Part shown: piece by piece, positions 35,708-44,975 of the stretch
Position numbering within the stretch: position 1 is the first letter of the stretch
How the letters are laid out: every line of letters begins with the position of its first letter
From: Bacteroidota bacterium
GTDB taxonomy: Bacteria; Bacteroidota; Bacteroidia; Chitinophagales; Chitinophagaceae
Assembly (NCBI GenBank): GCA_026391435.1
Contig: JAPLEJ010000003.1
Location: 1-64,000, forward strand
DNA: 64,000 bases
Direction: 5' to 3'
Made by a program: the position numbers and the translations under genes
The notes under the pieces: model-generated
The model's input: only the letters and a program-made list of their open reading frames with translations
What the model was told of the DNA's origin: nothing
The model's database searches: none

Positions 35708-37282
35708 ATGGCAGCGCTTAAGGGCTTCGCAAGAACCATAATTGTAATTACGACTGTATCAGCTGCTATTATGGAGCTGATTGATACTTCTATTGTCAAT
35801 GTTGCATTAAACGACATTTCGGGCAGTTTGGGGGTAAGTATCGAAGATGTAAGTTGGGTGATTACTTCCTATGCTATTGCCAATGTTATTATTATTCCCC
35901 TTACTGGTTTTTTAGCAGAATATTTTGGGCGTAAAAATTATTACATTGTTTCAATGATCATCTTTACGGCGGCCTCTTACTTATGTGGGCAGTCGGATAG
36001 TTTATTTGAATTAATTCTTTGGCGATTTGTACAAGGCATTGGCGGTGGGGCATTACTTTCCACTTCACAAGCGATATTGTTTGACGCCTTCGAGCCCAAA
36101 GATCGGCCTATGGCGGCAGGTTTATTTGGTATGGGTATTGTATTGGGTCCAACATTAGGTCCAACCTTAGGCGGTTGGATTATTGAACACAATAGCTGGC
36201 CATTAATTTTCATGATCAATATTCCTATTGGGATCATTGCCACTTTTTTATCTTTCACTTTTATAGATAAGAAAGTAGGTGAGGGAAAAGGGAAGGATGC
36301 TATTAAGATTGATTATACAGGCATTATGCTTTTAATGGCAGGTATTGGATGCCTGCAGTATGTATTGGAAAGAGGAGAATCAGAGGAGTGGTTTAATAGT
36401 GAAACCATTCGCTATTGTTCTGGAATTGCAGTGATTGGCCTTGTTTCATTTATTTTATATGAATTAAATATAAAACAGCCCGCCGTTAATTTAAGGGTAC
36501 TTAAAAATCGAAACCTAGCCTTCACTACTATATTTACATTTGTTGCAGGCTTTGGTTTGTTTACTTCGGTATTTATATACCCAGTGCTTGCACAGAGAAT
36601 CATGGGTTATACCGCTTTTGAAACAGGTATTTCATTATTGCCTCCTACTTTAGCGGGTGTCATTATGATGCCCATTATTGGCAAATTGATGAGCAAGGGT
36701 GTATCACCTATACCTTTTGTTATTGTTGGATTTAGTTTGTTTGCAGTATATGCATTTTATAGTGCCAATATGCCATTAGATGCTGGGAAATGGGATTTTT
36801 TCTGGCCTTTGTTGATTAGAGCTTTTGGGATTTCGATGAGTCAATTACCACTGATCAACCAAGCGGTAGTAGGGTTGGCTCCTAAAGATTATGCAGCCGG
36901 TATATCCTTAAATAATATGATTCGTCAATTGGGTGGTGCCTTTGGTATTGCGATGGCTAATAATTATGTAGCAAAACAATATTTTCAACATCGTACTAAT
37001 TTAATTGCCAATATGCCATCGGATGGTGCGCAGTGGCATGAAAGAGTGACTGCTGTCACGCAAGGCATTGCCTCTAAAACGGGCGATTTGCATGGTGCCA
37101 CACAAAGGGCTTATAAAATGATTGATATGTCTGTGGATCGACAAGCCTATTATCTATCTTATCTAGATACATTTAGATTAGTAGGTATTTTCTTTATTGT
37201 AGTCATCCCTTTGGTTTTTTTCTTAAGGACCAGTAAAAAAATGGATAAAGCTGCTGCTGACGCCGCGGCAGAAGCGCATTAA
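35708..37282 (+). CDS. emrB: EmrB/QacA-type (DHA2) major facilitator drug exporter
   Basis: 524 residues with fourteen predicted membrane segments, the DHA2 layout. The antiporter motif C region GPTLGPTLGG lies near residues 142-160 and DTSIVNVAL near 26-34. It should exchange protons for amphipathic compounds and pass them to the EmrA-like adaptor and TolC-like channel. Efflux substrate (drugs, bile salts, fatty acids or secondary metabolites) is not determinable. Start ATG at 35708, five bases after the adaptor stop. Confidence 0.88.
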   Translation: MAALKGFARTIIVITTVSAAIMELIDTSIVNVALNDISGSLGVSIEDVSWVITSYAIANVIIIPLTGFLAEYFGRKNYYIVSMIIFTAASYLCGQSDSLFELILWRFVQGIGGGALLSTSQAILFDAFEPKDRPMAAGLFGMGIVLGPTLGPTLGGWIIEHNSWPLIFMINIPIGIIATFLSFTFIDKKVGEGKGKDAIKIDYTGIMLLMAGIGCLQYVLERGESEEWFNSETIRYCSGIAVIGLVSFILYELNIKQPAVNLRVLKNRNLAFTTIFTFVAGFGLFTSVFIYPVLAQRIMGYTAFETGISLLPPTLAGVIMMPIIGKLMSKGVSPIPFVIVGFSLFAVYAFYSANMPLDAGKWDFFWPLLIRAFGISMSQLPLINQAVVGLAPKDYAAGISLNNMIRQLGGAFGIAMANNYVAKQYFQHRTNLIANMPSDGAQWHERVTAVTQGIASKTGDLHGATQRAYKMIDMSVDRQAYYLSYLDTFRLVGIFFIVVIPLVFFLRTSKKMDKAAADAAAEAH

Positions 37283-37315
37283 AAAATGTATTTATACTTT
37301 TAAAGTAAACGAGAT

Positions 37316-38602
37316 ATGAAAAAAATAATGGTAGGTATGTTAGTAGTGATGAGTAGTTATTCTACTTGTATTGCACAAAGCTTAATAAATAGTGAACTTA
37401 AAAATTTATTAAATCAGTCCTTACTTTATTTTCCAAAAGTGAAGGAGGTACAACAGTCGGTACAATTAGCCGAAGATAAAGTAGCATTAGCAGAATTAAA
37501 TAAATATCCAGACATTACCCTTGATGCGAGCTATGCTTATGTGCAACCTAAAATAGAAGTCCCATTTGGTGATAAAACTTTTCAATTTGCACCCGTGCAC
37601 AATATCTCAGGATCCCTAAATGGCACGTATACTTTATTTGATTTTGGTCGATTACAATCTAGTATTCAAAAAGCAAAATTAGAATTACAAACATCAAAAC
37701 ATATTGCTGAAGAATTGAAGCATACTTTATTTTTTCAAATAAGTCAATTGTACTACCAAATCATTTATACCAAAAAGGCAATTGAAATTCAAAATCAAGT
37801 TTTACAACTACTCACCGAAAATAAATTAGTGGTAGAGACGCAATTAAAAAATGGGAATGCGATTCAATTGGATTTATTAACTATTCAAAGTAAGATAGAT
37901 AATGAATTGAATAGAAAGATTGACTTAGAAAACAATCATCAAAAGCTACTGAACTTATTAAAATATGCTACAGGTGTTACTAATATTACAGAAGGGCAGC
38001 TTAGTATTGCTTTAAAAAAATACACTTTAGACGAAGCCTTACAAATGGCATTGATACACAATCCTAGCTTAGCAATCACAAAGGATAAAGTAAATGTATC
38101 AAAGGCGGAAGTAGCTATTATAAAATTAATTGAGCGTCCTTCTGTAGGGCTAAAAGCCAGCGTAGGCTCTAGAAACGGGTATTTACCTGAAATACAAGAT
38201 CCTCGTTTTAATTACAATGCCGGCATTGGATTTTCAGTTCCTTTATTTAATGGAGGTAAGACAAAACAACAAATCAAAATTCAGGAGCGCTCTTTAGCAT
38301 TGAATGAAACAGGTGTAATTGCGCAACAACATGATGTTGAAAAAGACATTCAAGCTGCATTAATAGATATCAATAGCAATGAAAGCAGAATAAAAAATGC
38401 GGCTACTCAAATTGACCAAGCTGCATTAGCACAAAAATTAAGTGTGAGCAAATTAAAAAATGGAACTGTAACGCCTATTGAAATCACTTCAACGAATGCG
38501 GATTATCAAAGGGCTTTGCTTAATCAGCTCCAGTATCAATATCAACTTTGTAATGCGCAGTTAGAATTAATTAAATTAATGGGCATCGAATTACTTGATT
38601 AA
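37316..38602 (+). CDS. TolC-family outer-membrane efflux channel
   Basis: 428 residues. Signal peptide cut near CIAQ (residue 21), then two structurally repeated helical/strand halves of the outer membrane efflux protein family; each contains long amphipathic helices (about 50-80, 120-190 and 270-400) and a strand-turn such as LNGTYTLFDFGR and IGFSVPLFNGGK. Third gene of the pump operon. Its TAA stop shares TTAA (38599-38602) with the stop of the opposing NIPSNAP gene. Confidence 0.88.
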   Translation: MKKIMVGMLVVMSSYSTCIAQSLINSELKNLLNQSLLYFPKVKEVQQSVQLAEDKVALAELNKYPDITLDASYAYVQPKIEVPFGDKTFQFAPVHNISGSLNGTYTLFDFGRLQSSIQKAKLELQTSKHIAEELKHTLFFQISQLYYQIIYTKKAIEIQNQVLQLLTENKLVVETQLKNGNAIQLDLLTIQSKIDNELNRKIDLENNHQKLLNLLKYATGVTNITEGQLSIALKKYTLDEALQMALIHNPSLAITKDKVNVSKAEVAIIKLIERPSVGLKASVGSRNGYLPEIQDPRFNYNAGIGFSVPLFNGGKTKQQIKIQERSLALNETGVIAQQHDVEKDIQAALIDINSNESRIKNAATQIDQAALAQKLSVSKLKNGTVTPIEITSTNADYQRALLNQLQYQYQLCNAQLELIKLMGIELLD

Positions 38603-39378
38603 AAATCAGCATAATTTTTTGCAGTCATTAATACGGTCTCGCCCTTGTTTACAATTTTTTGATATTTTTTATCGGGTGCAATTTTTTTCCAAATAGCATC
38701 ATCAAAAAATGCCTTCCAATGTGCATCGCGTTCCGCCATATTATTAAAGCTGGTCATGTATACCAAGTTCGGAGTTCTACCCCCTGCAATCACTTTAGAA
38801 TAAAAAATAGCATTAAAATTTAATTTTTTAAATAGCGTAATTTCTTGCCCTTCATTAAACATATGAATTTTTCGTAAATGCATTTCCTCGGTTGGGCTTT
38901 CATAGCTTCGATATTCATAAATACGAGTATTGGTTTTTATTAAATTTGAATTGGCATTAAATTGAGGTTGCAGTTTAAATGCTTTAGTTAATAAAACTTC
39001 AATACGATTATAGGGTAAACTACTGTCTTTATTATCTAAACGAAGTAATGGGTCATTTCCGAAAGGGTCTATATTTTCAATAGGTTGGTCTATTTGCTCT
39101 AATTGATTCAAGGTTTTTAATGGTATCCAAACATAAATACGCTTATCGACACTAGTGTCATTATCTAATGGGGAAAAGACGCCTATTTTTTTAAAACCGC
39201 TTTTATGCAAAAAGGGTAAATACGCAGATTGTAAGTATTGGTCAATATGATCCAACTGTTTTTGTGAACTACAGTGGTATATTTTGATTAAATAAAATTC
39301 TCGAGGTACTGCGTTGTTATTAGCTTGAGTTTGAAATACACCTAGCAGCATTAAACATAAAAAATACCATTTTTTCAT
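38599..39378 (-). CDS. Exported NIPSNAP-family protein
   Basis: 259 residues from the second Met (39378), giving the leader KKWYFLCLMLLGVFQTQA; the frame also opens at 39387. Two ferredoxin-like NIPSNAP domains: FYLIKIYHCSSQKQLDHIDQYL and YEYRSYESPTEEMHLRKIHMFNEG (the latter the NIPSNAP core). Paired-domain secreted members are frequent in Bacteroidota and have no proven function. Convergent with the efflux operon. Confidence 0.78.
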   Translation of the reverse strand: MKKWYFLCLMLLGVFQTQANNNAVPREFYLIKIYHCSSQKQLDHIDQYLQSAYLPFLHKSGFKKIGVFSPLDNDTSVDKRIYVWIPLKTLNQLEQIDQPIENIDPFGNDPLLRLDNKDSSLPYNRIEVLLTKAFKLQPQFNANSNLIKTNTRIYEYRSYESPTEEMHLRKIHMFNEGQEITLFKKLNFNAIFYSKVIAGGRTPNLVYMTSFNNMAERDAHWKAFFDDAIWKKIAPDKKYQKIVNKGETVLMTAKNYADF

Positions 39379-39475
39379 AAAAAACATATTTGATTAATAT
39401 TCAGATTAAAATCGAATGATTAAGATACTGCTTTTAAGTGTTTTTGGAAGCTTTTTTTGTTTTTTTGTTTTGCAT

Positions 39476-39497
39476 GAATTATATTTAATCATAATTC
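39476..39497. promoter_or_regulatory. Inverted repeat upstream of the FucP-type permease
   Basis: GAATTAT (39476-39482), eight spacer bases, ATAATTC (39491-39497): perfect 7-bp arms, 91 bases before the ATG at 39588 in a 209-base divergent region that otherwise shows T tracts only. The size fits a LacI/GntR-type operator, but none is identified. Confidence 0.35.
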
Positions 39498-39587
39498 GTT
39501 AAACAAAATACAGCTTGCTTAAACACTAGGTGTCATCAAATAGATCATCCTTAAAGCAATCAAAAAACTTAATTAAAATCAAACTCA

Positions 39588-40826
39588 ATGGAAAAATCGA
39601 AAAAAGACTTTATCCCTTTTATATTAATTACTTGTTTATTTTTTTTATGGGGCTTTGCCAATAATTTGGTACCTATCTTAATCCCCCATTTAAAAAAATC
39701 TTTTACTTTAACTACTACTCAATCTACTTTAGTTGACTCAGCTGTATATATTGCATATTTTTTTATGGCATTACCAGCAGGGCTTATCATGAAAAGATTT
39801 GGATATAAAACTGGCATTATCATAGGATTATTATTATTTGCAATGGGTGCCTTTTTATTTGTACCAGCAGCCAACAACCAATCTTATATTTACTTTTTGT
39901 TTGCTTCCTTTGTTATTGCTTGTGGGCTTACCATTCTCGAAACCGCTGCCAACCCCTATGCTTCAGCATTGGGAGATCCCGCATCTTCAACACAGCGATT
40001 AAATTTAGCGCAATCTTTTAATGGGCTTGCTGCTTTTTTAGCGCCTTTAATTGGCGCTAAAGTTATATTTACACAAGGCAATTCACCTGAAACCTTAAAC
40101 GCCATGTCTGCTTCGGTTCGTCAAGCAGCATTGGCATCTGAAGCTTATACAGTTAAAACACCCTATACTATATTAGGGTTGGTATTGATTGTTATTGCTG
40201 TTTTATTTTATTTAGTTAAACTACCAGATATTAGAGCAAAAAATTCCACCACTGATAAAGCAACGGTGTTAGGAACATTCCAGCATACCCATTTAAGATG
40301 GGCGGTCATTGCTCAATTCTTTTATGTAGGAGCGCAGGTTTGTGTTTTAAGTTTATTCATTTTATTTGCAACCGAATCTGCTGGAATCAATCAATTCCAA
40401 GCTGCTCAATATTTAAGTTTTGGCACTTTGGCTTTTTTAATTGGCCGATTTACCGGTACTTTTTTAATGAATTATATTGCACCAAGAAAACTATTAACTC
40501 TTTATGGATTATTAGCAGCGGTACTTTGTGTTATAGCAATTACTACGCATGGCATGATTACTATTTATGCCTTAATTACAATGTGCTTTTTCATGTCTAT
40601 CATGTTCCCCACCATTTTTTCATTAGGCATTAAACAATTAGGCACAGACACGGAAATGGGCAGTAGTTTAATTATTATGGCCATTGTGGGTGGCGCCATT
40701 TTACCTCGCCTATTTGGCCTTATATCCGATGCGACAGGCAATATTCAAATGGGGTATCTCGTACCCATGGTTTCTTTTTTAGTAGTTGCCTACTATGGAT
40801 GGAAAGGGAGCGAAGTAAAGGAGTAA
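39588..40826 (+). CDS. Sugar:H+ symporter of the FucP family (MFS)
   Basis: 412 residues with twelve membrane segments. FucP-family features: FFLWGFANNLVPILIPHLKK at the first helix, ILETAANPYASALGDP and LNLAQSFNGLAAFLAPLIGA near residues 110-150. Members take up L-fucose, glucose/galactose or N-acetylglucosamine with protons. With the rhamnose mutarotase at 26006 it could serve deoxy-sugar use, but they are 13 kb apart. The next gene on the opposite strand is an esterase ending three bases later. Confidence 0.85.
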   Translation: MEKSKKDFIPFILITCLFFLWGFANNLVPILIPHLKKSFTLTTTQSTLVDSAVYIAYFFMALPAGLIMKRFGYKTGIIIGLLLFAMGAFLFVPAANNQSYIYFLFASFVIACGLTILETAANPYASALGDPASSTQRLNLAQSFNGLAAFLAPLIGAKVIFTQGNSPETLNAMSASVRQAALASEAYTVKTPYTILGLVLIVIAVLFYLVKLPDIRAKNSTTDKATVLGTFQHTHLRWAVIAQFFYVGAQVCVLSLFILFATESAGINQFQAAQYLSFGTLAFLIGRFTGTFLMNYIAPRKLLTLYGLLAAVLCVIAITTHGMITIYALITMCFFMSIMFPTIFSLGIKQLGTDTEMGSSLIIMAIVGGAILPRLFGLISDATGNIQMGYLVPMVSFLVVAYYGWKGSEVKE

Positions 40827-40828
40827 TA

Positions 40829-41737
40829 CTATTTGATGATATTTTGATGGATCATCCATTGCTGCATTAATGTAGGCCAGAATACTTCACTGGCATCATT
40901 TTTCATTCCAAATCCATGCCCCCCTTTATCAAATAGATAAATTTCGGCGGGGACTTGGTGTTGCATGAGTTGATTATAATATTGGATGGAGTTGGCTACT
41001 GGAACAGCACCATCATCTTTTGCATGTACTAAAAAAGCAGGTGGTGTATTTTTTGTAACTCGTTCTTCGTTACTAAAATAATGAACCTGATCTTCTGATA
41101 TAGTGGGTCCAATTAAATTATCTCTTGATCCACTGTGACCAAAACTTCCAAAACTAATAACGGGATAAATCAGTATTTGAAAATCAGGACGACATGAGAT
41201 GTTTTCGGGGTATGTAATTTTTAGATCATCAAAATGCGTTGCAGCCGTTGACGCTAAATGTCCTCCTGCAGAAAAGCCCATGATCCCAATTTTGTGATCA
41301 TCAATTCCCCAATCCGCTGCATTTTTTCGGGCCAAATACATCGCTTGTTGTGCATCCTGAAGGGGCGCAATGGTTTTATCTAATTGATTTTTACTGCTTG
41401 GAATTCGATATTTTAAAACTATGGCATTCACCCCAATAGTGTTAAAAAAAGCTGCGACATCAGTTCCTTCATGTGAGGCAGCTAAAATACCATAACTACC
41501 ACCGGGGCAAATAATCACACAGGGCCTTTTTAAATTATCCTTAGCTACTCTAAAATATTGATATGCGGGAATGGATACTTTTGCGATTCGTATAATGCCA
41601 TCATTCGTTACATTTTCCTCATTGGCTGCATCTATATAATTAGGTATATGATCATATAGGGGCAGATATTGTGCTGTTGATTTTGACATATGAATGGTTG
41701 AAAAAATTAAAATAAATAATAGAATTTTATTTTTCAT
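40829..41737 (-). CDS. Exported alpha/beta-hydrolase, acetylxylan-esterase-like (BD-FAE/Axe type)
   Basis: 302 residues. Leader near residues 1-22. Oxyanion CPGGSYG (77-83), nucleophile Ser156 in GFSAGG, acid in HAKDDGAVP and His in KGGHGFG, all as in esterases of the BD-FAE/acetyl-xylan group. Likely deacylates plant or microbial polysaccharide in the periplasm. Convergent with the FucP permease, so not in the same operon. Confidence 0.82.
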   Translation of the reverse strand: MKNKILLFILIFSTIHMSKSTAQYLPLYDHIPNYIDAANEENVTNDGIIRIAKVSIPAYQYFRVAKDNLKRPCVIICPGGSYGILAASHEGTDVAAFFNTIGVNAIVLKYRIPSSKNQLDKTIAPLQDAQQAMYLARKNAADWGIDDHKIGIMGFSAGGHLASTAATHFDDLKITYPENISCRPDFQILIYPVISFGSFGHSGSRDNLIGPTISEDQVHYFSNEERVTKNTPPAFLVHAKDDGAVPVANSIQYYNQLMQHQVPAEIYLFDKGGHGFGMKNDASEVFWPTLMQQWMIHQNIIK

Positions 41738-41852
41738 AGTATAAAATTATTAGTTTTAAATATCCCTATTCATTTATTAATGTAATATACTAAACACATG
41801 AATAAGTAGGAATAGAAGGGAGGGTTAATTTTTAAACATTTAAATATATCAA

Positions 41853-41981
41853 ATGGCCATTCAAATTTGTCCAGTATGTTCTCAGCAGATGGAGCCAGTG
41901 ATGGTACATGGCCATTATCAATGCAGTATTTGTGGCACCAATATCGCACCCTGTTGTGATGGTGAAAATTGCGAAAACTAA
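41853..41981 (+). CDS. Tiny zinc-ribbon-like protein (42 residues)
   Basis: ATG 41853 to TAA 41981 encodes 42 residues with cysteine pairs C6-PV-C9, C24-SI-C27 and C34-C35/C40, the two-knuckle pattern of a zinc ribbon, with His19 and His21 between. Composition and phase are unlike random sequence here. A G-rich run GGGAGGG lies at 41816-41824, too far for an ordinary ribosome site. A hairpin terminator starts at its stop codon, supporting an independent gene. Function unknown; such proteins can bind zinc or regulate. Confidence 0.68.
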   Translation: MAIQICPVCSQQMEPVMVHGHYQCSICGTNIAPCCDGENCEN

Positions 41982-42020
41982 AAGTCCCAACCCCTCTCAA
42001 TATCAAGAAGTTGGGACTTT
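41981..42020. terminator. Hairpin terminator between convergent small genes
   Basis: AAAGTCCCAAC (41981-41991) pairs perfectly with GTTGGGACTTT (42010-42020), an 11-bp stem with 18-base loop. T tracts are short on both strands. It separates the zinc-ribbon gene from the end of the Spy-like gene (42039, opposite strand). Confidence 0.65.
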
Positions 42021-42038
42021 AATAGGTCAATATTAAGT

Positions 42039-42488
42039 TTATGAACCTTGAGGTGGGGGCGGTGGTCCACCACGACGACGCATCATTTCGGTCTTAGCTT
42101 TTTTGTAAAATTCTCTATCTACTTTTAAAGCATCATTTACACGAGCATCTGTTTTTAAAATAGGCTTTAGTGCTAATGCCATTTTTTTACGGGCATTCAA
42201 TAAAGCTTCTTGTAAATCTATTTCATTCTCATTTTTATCTTTTAATATAGAACGGACTAAATCTAGATGTTCGTTATATATTGGCCAAAATGCTTGCGCT
42301 TCTTGTGGTGTAAGCGATAGTTGTTCGGTTACAAATTTAATCTTGAACATTTCCATATTCATTCTGTTGGAATGATGGTCTCTTTTCATTTCTTGATCAT
42401 TAGGACGGTTTCTTCGGCCTTCAGGAGGTTGTGCACTTACAGAAGTCAATAACAAAGAAAATATTAAAGTGTATATTAAATTTTTCAT
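42039..42488 (-). CDS. Spy/CpxP-like periplasmic stress protein
   Basis: 149 residues from the Met at 42488 (frame open to 42539 but without leader). Signal peptide cut after VSA, then Arg/Asn-rich start, helices with FVTEQLSLTPQEAQAFWPIYNEHLD (LTPxQ core of the Spy/CpxP group) and a proline-rich end GGPPPPPQGS. Relatives act as periplasmic chaperones or sensors of envelope stress. It is the third gene of a unit after the ECF sigma and anti-sigma genes, suggesting it is both target and part of the feedback loop. Confidence 0.75.
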   Translation of the reverse strand: MKNLIYTLIFSLLLTSVSAQPPEGRRNRPNDQEMKRDHHSNRMNMEMFKIKFVTEQLSLTPQEAQAFWPIYNEHLDLVRSILKDKNENEIDLQEALLNARKKMALALKPILKTDARVNDALKVDREFYKKAKTEMMRRRGGPPPPPQGS

Positions 42489-42555
42489 AAGATGTATTTT
42501 TAAAGTAATAGATTTTGAAGTGTTTATGACAAACATCACTTAATTATATAATTTA

Positions 42556-42987
42556 TTAATCAATCGTGTCTTTTAAAAGTGAGCTGTAGTCTGATTCTAA
42601 TTTAACACTCTCAGTTTGCCAATCCATTTCAGCGATCCATTCATTTGCATCTACATAAGATTCAATTTCCTCGTTGGAGATATCTTGTATCGTTATGATT
42701 GCTAAATCGCTTTTAATTTTTGAATAGTTGTTTAAAAATATAAAAGTACTTGCCATGACAAAAATAAAGACAGCTGCAATAGCCATTTTCCCATAAGTTG
42801 TAAGATAAAACACAGCAGGCTTATTTTTTGAAATTCGATCAAGAACCTTGTCTGAAAAAGTTTCAAAATAGTCTCTTGGCACTTCCATTTTTTTTAAATT
42901 AAAATGGGCTAAATCTTGCTTGGAAAAAAGCTGTTCAGCAGCTAATTTGTCCTTGTTTAATTCAATATTTATGTTATTGGTTTCCAT
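42556..42987 (-). CDS. Putative anti-sigma factor, single-pass membrane protein
   Basis: 143 residues: cytoplasmic part 1-66 with the MEVPRDYFETFSDKVLDRI segment that recurs in Bacteroidota anti-sigma proteins, one membrane helix (69-86) and a short acidic periplasmic tail. No zinc-binding HxxxCxxC motif. It follows the ECF sigma gene with 34 bases between, the normal order for sigma/anti-sigma pairs. Role is inferred from position and layout. Confidence 0.65.
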   Translation of the reverse strand: METNNINIELNKDKLAAEQLFSKQDLAHFNLKKMEVPRDYFETFSDKVLDRISKNKPAVFYLTTYGKMAIAAVFIFVMASTFIFLNNYSKIKSDLAIITIQDISNEEIESYVDANEWIAEMDWQTESVKLESDYSSLLKDTID

Positions 42988-43021
42988 TTATACAATTTTG
43001 ACAATTGATTAATAATTTGGT

Positions 43022-43564
43022 TTAAGTTTTTTTCAAAAATTCTTCTAATTTCTTTACCGCTTGATGGTAATTGGCCTTTGCGCCTCCTACAGTGGTCCCA
43101 GTTATGCTTGCAATTTTTTCATAATTCAATTCCTCAAAATACCGCAGCATGAATACAAACTGCTGTTTTTCAGGTAGTTGCTTAACTCCTTGGTCTAATT
43201 TAATCTGAATTTCACTGCTTTTTGGAGCATCTGTTTGACTAGATAGGCTTTCGTAGTCTAAAAGATCTGAATTTGAGTGGGAAGTACCCTGTCTTTTTTG
43301 CTTTGCCAAAAAATTGAGGGTTTCGTTATAGGCAATACGGAATAGCCAGGTGCTGAATTCACTCTCCATTTTAAAACCATCCAATTTGTTCCAAATTTTA
43401 ATCCAAACCATTTGTGCTATATCATCAGCGTCATCATGATCTAACACCATTCTTTTTATTTGGTGGTACACTTTCACCTGATGTTTTTTTAACAACTGGG
43501 TGAACGATTGTTCCCGTTGAATGGATTGTTGGAACTGTATGATTAATTCTTGGTCTGAATGCAT
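43022..43564 (-). CDS. ECF-type RNA polymerase sigma factor
   Basis: 180 residues. Sigma region 2 (about 22-90) with DHDDADDIAQMVWIKIW and FSTWLFRIAYNETLNF; region 4 (about 122-172) with LPEKQQFVFMLRYFEELNYEKIA and a helix-turn-helix ending GGAKANYHQAVKKLEEF. No extra domain. Heads a likely three-gene unit with the anti-sigma and Spy-like genes and probably controls envelope stress genes. Confidence 0.87.
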   Translation of the reverse strand: MHSDQELIIQFQQSIQREQSFTQLLKKHQVKVYHQIKRMVLDHDDADDIAQMVWIKIWNKLDGFKMESEFSTWLFRIAYNETLNFLAKQKRQGTSHSNSDLLDYESLSSQTDAPKSSEIQIKLDQGVKQLPEKQQFVFMLRYFEELNYEKIASITGTTVGGAKANYHQAVKKLEEFLKKT

Positions 43565-43636
43565 GGTAGCTCTAAAATTACCATAAACATTTTAATTACC
43601 CCGTTAAATACTATCTCTTTATCCTTATTTTGAGAT

Positions 43637-43644
43637 TATATTTG
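43637..43644 (+). promoter_or_regulatory. Promoter -7 box TATATTTG for the M28 peptidase gene
   Basis: Exact TAnnTTTG match 21 bases before the ATG at 43666. It shows that the in-frame TTG at 43630 is not the start because it would precede transcription. Confidence 0.5.
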
Positions 43645-43665
43645 CCAAATTTTAAAATTATACTC

Positions 43666-44961
43666 ATGCAAAAAAGAATTTTAATAGCCCTCCTTTCATT
43701 TGTATTCATTGCTTTAACTGCACATAGCCAAAAAGCCGATAAATTTATTAATAGTAAGGAAACGGAGCGTATCGAAAAATTTTTATCATCTGATGATTTA
43801 CAAGGTCGTCAAATATATAGTGAAGGGCTTGAAAAAGCATCATTGTTTATTGCAAATGAATTTAAGCAAAACGGATTAACTACTTTTAAAAATAGCGATG
43901 GTTTTTTACAATCCTTTTCGCGATTAAATACAAAATTCATTTCTGCAAGTGGAAATTTGGATGGCACTAGCCTTGAGGCCAAAAATATTATTGCTATTAC
44001 AGCTGAGGCTAATTTAAAAGTAACTGAAAATAGTGGATATGAAATTATAAAAATAGCCAAGGAGGATAATTTGTTTTTAGCAGTCAGAAAATATATGACG
44101 AATAATAAAAATTATTTGATTTTAGTAGATGAATCATTAGCAGCTAATTTTGGAAGATTGGTCCAATTTAAATCGGGCATGACCGAACAACAAAAGTCTA
44201 TATTAATTATTTTAACCAATCAAACACCTAAGCAATTTATAATTGAAGCCACCCATAAAATTGATAAACTAAATTTAGCAAATGTAGTAGGTATACTACC
44301 TGGAAAATCTTTGCCTAATGAGTATGTTATTTTTTCGGGTCATTATGATCATCTTGGAGTGAATGGAAAAAGAGCAGTGAATGGAGATTCTATTTTTAAT
44401 GGTGCTAATGATGATGCCGCTGGCACAACTGCAATGATCATGTTATCAAAATATTTTTCTGTTTTGGCTAACAATGAGCGAACATTGGTATTTGCGGCCT
44501 TCACTGCCGAAGAGTCTGGCGGTTTTGGTGCACAATACTTTTCAAAACAATTTGATCCTTTACAAGTAAAGGCCATGTTTAATATTGAAATGATTGGTAC
44601 TGAAAGTAATTGGGGAAGAAATAGTGCTTATATCACTGGGTATGAAAAAACAGATATGGGTGTTATACTTCAAAAAAACTTAGAAGGAAGTGACTTCCAT
44701 TTTTATCCAGATCCTTACACCACTCAAAATTTATTTTACAGATCTGATAATGCTACGCTAGCAAGATTAGGTGTTCCAGCACATACTATTTCTAGTTCAA
44801 AAATGGACAATGAGCCTAATTACCATAAACCAAGTGATGAATTTAGTACCCTTGATATAGATAATATGACACAAATTATAAAAGCAATCGCTAAAAGTGC
44901 AAAATCGATCATTGCTGGCAAGGATACCCCCACAAGAGTGGACGTAACTCAATTAAAATAA
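43666..44961 (+). CDS. Exported M28 family metallopeptidase
   Basis: 431 residues from ATG 43666. Signal peptide cut near AHSQ (residue 22). M28 zinc-site blocks: SGHYDHLG with His226, NDDAAGT with bridging Asp249, TAEESGG with Glu282 as general base and Glu283 as ligand, NIEMIG (Glu308, where most M28 members have Asp) and NYHKPSDE with the last His. Probably a periplasmic aminopeptidase. A NylB-like hydrolase gene follows after 14 bases and is likely co-transcribed. Confidence 0.85.
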   Translation: MQKRILIALLSFVFIALTAHSQKADKFINSKETERIEKFLSSDDLQGRQIYSEGLEKASLFIANEFKQNGLTTFKNSDGFLQSFSRLNTKFISASGNLDGTSLEAKNIIAITAEANLKVTENSGYEIIKIAKEDNLFLAVRKYMTNNKNYLILVDESLAANFGRLVQFKSGMTEQQKSILIILTNQTPKQFIIEATHKIDKLNLANVVGILPGKSLPNEYVIFSGHYDHLGVNGKRAVNGDSIFNGANDDAAGTTAMIMLSKYFSVLANNERTLVFAAFTAEESGGFGAQYFSKQFDPLQVKAMFNIEMIGTESNWGRNSAYITGYEKTDMGVILQKNLEGSDFHFYPDPYTTQNLFYRSDNATLARLGVPAHTISSSKMDNEPNYHKPSDEFSTLDIDNMTQIIKAIAKSAKSIIAGKDTPTRVDVTQLK

Positions 44962-44975
44962 ACGCAATATAGAAT

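Noticed and set aside
40298-40633. 111-residue out-of-phase frame inside the FucP-type permease gene
   Set aside because: Same-strand shadow of a membrane-protein gene; residues such as many Cys, His and Phe come from reading hydrophobic codons out of phase.
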